A stretch of 64,000 nucleotides of DNA from the NCBI GenBank assembly GCA_963930645.1, contig OZ005656.1, positions 275,653,095 to 275,717,094 of the forward strand, in the 5' to 3' direction. Positions 63,336-64,000 of this stretch are shown here, piece by piece. Source of the DNA: Salticus scenicus (lineage: Eukaryota > Arthropoda > Arachnida > Araneae > Salticidae). A model generated the notes under the pieces. That model did not search any database. It was not told the DNA's origin and was given only the letters and a program-made list of their open reading frames with translations. The translations under genes were made by a program, and so were the position numbers. Numbering within the stretch: the stretch's first letter is position 1; every line of letters starts with the position of its first letter.

Positions 63336-64000
63336 TTTACAGTTCATGTGTAAAGACATATAAACAGAGTTTACATAGCGAATATAAAAAGAAAACAGTA
63401 GAGCTTTTTATATATATATATATATATATATATCCATTTTTGAGATCTGAAACGGAGTTATCTAATCAGGATGACTATCACTTTTTTTTTTTTTTTTTTT
63501 TGTAATAAATACGTAATATATGCTAAAGGATATCTAAAAAAGGGTTTATGTAACAATTTGAAAGAAAATCGTTAGAGCAGCTTTTGCGATATCGACTTCC
63601 GCCAAAACTTGTGAAAATCAATTATTGACCAGAAAATAACAATTACATACGAAAGGATATCTAAAGGATATCTGAGAGTTAATACGGCGGGTTTGAAAGA
63701 ACAAAATTTGTTCTGTCATTTTTAAAGGAACGTACTTGCGAGACCTCAAATTTGCCTACTTATACAAGACGCCTATAATTTTTCATGTGCTAATCAACTA
63801 TTAATTTCAAAAGAACATCTAACAGGTTGTTTATATAGCATTTTGAAGAAAATCGTTAGAGCCTTTTTCAGATACGGATTTGCGGTTCTAGTTCCGGTTT
63901 CATATGTCCCAATACGGATTTTCAAATTTTCCCCAAGAGTTTAAAAAGTTATATTTACACCAGACCTAACTCAATTCTGAACTTTCGTTGCTCTACCTTT
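63336..64000 (-). repeat. Interspersed repeat shared with 1.8-2.6 kb
   Basis: In reverse, AACTCCGTTTCAGATCTCA, GTGATAGTCATCCTGATTAG, AACGATTTTCTTTCAAATTG and TCTGGTCAATAATTGATTT match the copy at 2200-2560. It runs off the right edge with further blocks of the same style (GAAAATCGTTAGAGCCTTTT near 63846). Confidence 0.65.

Overview
This is AT-rich animal nuclear DNA with no recognisable host gene. The content points to an arthropod, most likely a chelicerate such as a spider: long (TA)n tracts, Tc1/mariner and hAT relics, Penelope-like elements with a GIY-YIG endonuclease, tRNA-derived SINEs, and a Helitron-like family ending in a hairpin plus CTAG. The organism call is inference; no host gene or rRNA confirms it. 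Almost every open frame longer than 60 codons is either a broken transposon gene or an accident of low-complexity DNA.

Layout. 1-640: 173-bp subrepeats. 686-10256: a 9.6-kb hAT element with an exact 8-bp target duplication; the first and last parts of its transposase survive at opposite ends, with unrelated repeats between. 10.4-12.5 kb: a tandem array of about 560-600 bp units. 12.9-13.9 kb: a long inverted-repeat element. 15.0-24.0 kb: one Tc1-like transposase gene split into four pieces by nested insertions (a Helitron-like element carrying a TA-flanked 3.1-kb element carrying a hAT MITE; and a TA-flanked 3.4-kb element carrying a 2.8-kb element plus MITEs). 24.8-26.5 kb: a fold-back Tc1 relic in which both ends carry the start of the transposase. 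28.9-29.7 kb: a second Tc1 catalytic relic.

30.9-31.3 kb: a full-length tRNA SINE with a 14-bp target duplication. 31.3-33.4 and 37.9-41.1 kb: two copies of one local duplication, the first with a THAP-domain relic and a MITE, the second with a hammerhead-like ribozyme motif inside a 32-bp inverted repeat. 34.1-34.6 kb: two MITEs. 34.9-37.65 and 41.6-42.6 kb: a second Helitron-like subfamily, one copy swollen by a 305-bp satellite and a T-poor block. 44.1-46.3 kb: a 2.2-kb hAT sitting in the (TA)n core of a satellite, itself containing a SINE-like stretch and a 430-bp palindrome. 47.5-50.1 kb: Penelope-like reverse transcriptase and tandem C-terminal relics split by a Gypsy-like gag remnant. 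50.3-50.8 kb: a probable LINE 3' end. 51.9-54.6 kb: Helitron-like copies. 54.9-55.2 kb: another SINE. 56.1 kb: a mariner relic. 56-58 kb: large (TA)n arrays. 58.2-59.5 kb: a rearranged repeat. 62.3-62.6 kb: a hairpin and a 74-bp tandem duplication. 63.3-64.0 kb: a repeat shared with 1.8-2.6 kb.

The genes do not work together as a pathway; the value of the window is its insertion history, several clean terminal-repeat and target-site calls, and a few structures (Helitron-like family, ribozyme motif, fold-back Tc1, captured promoter-like segment) that deserve checking. Coordinates of terminal repeats and target duplications were read directly; edges of diverged repeats are approximate.
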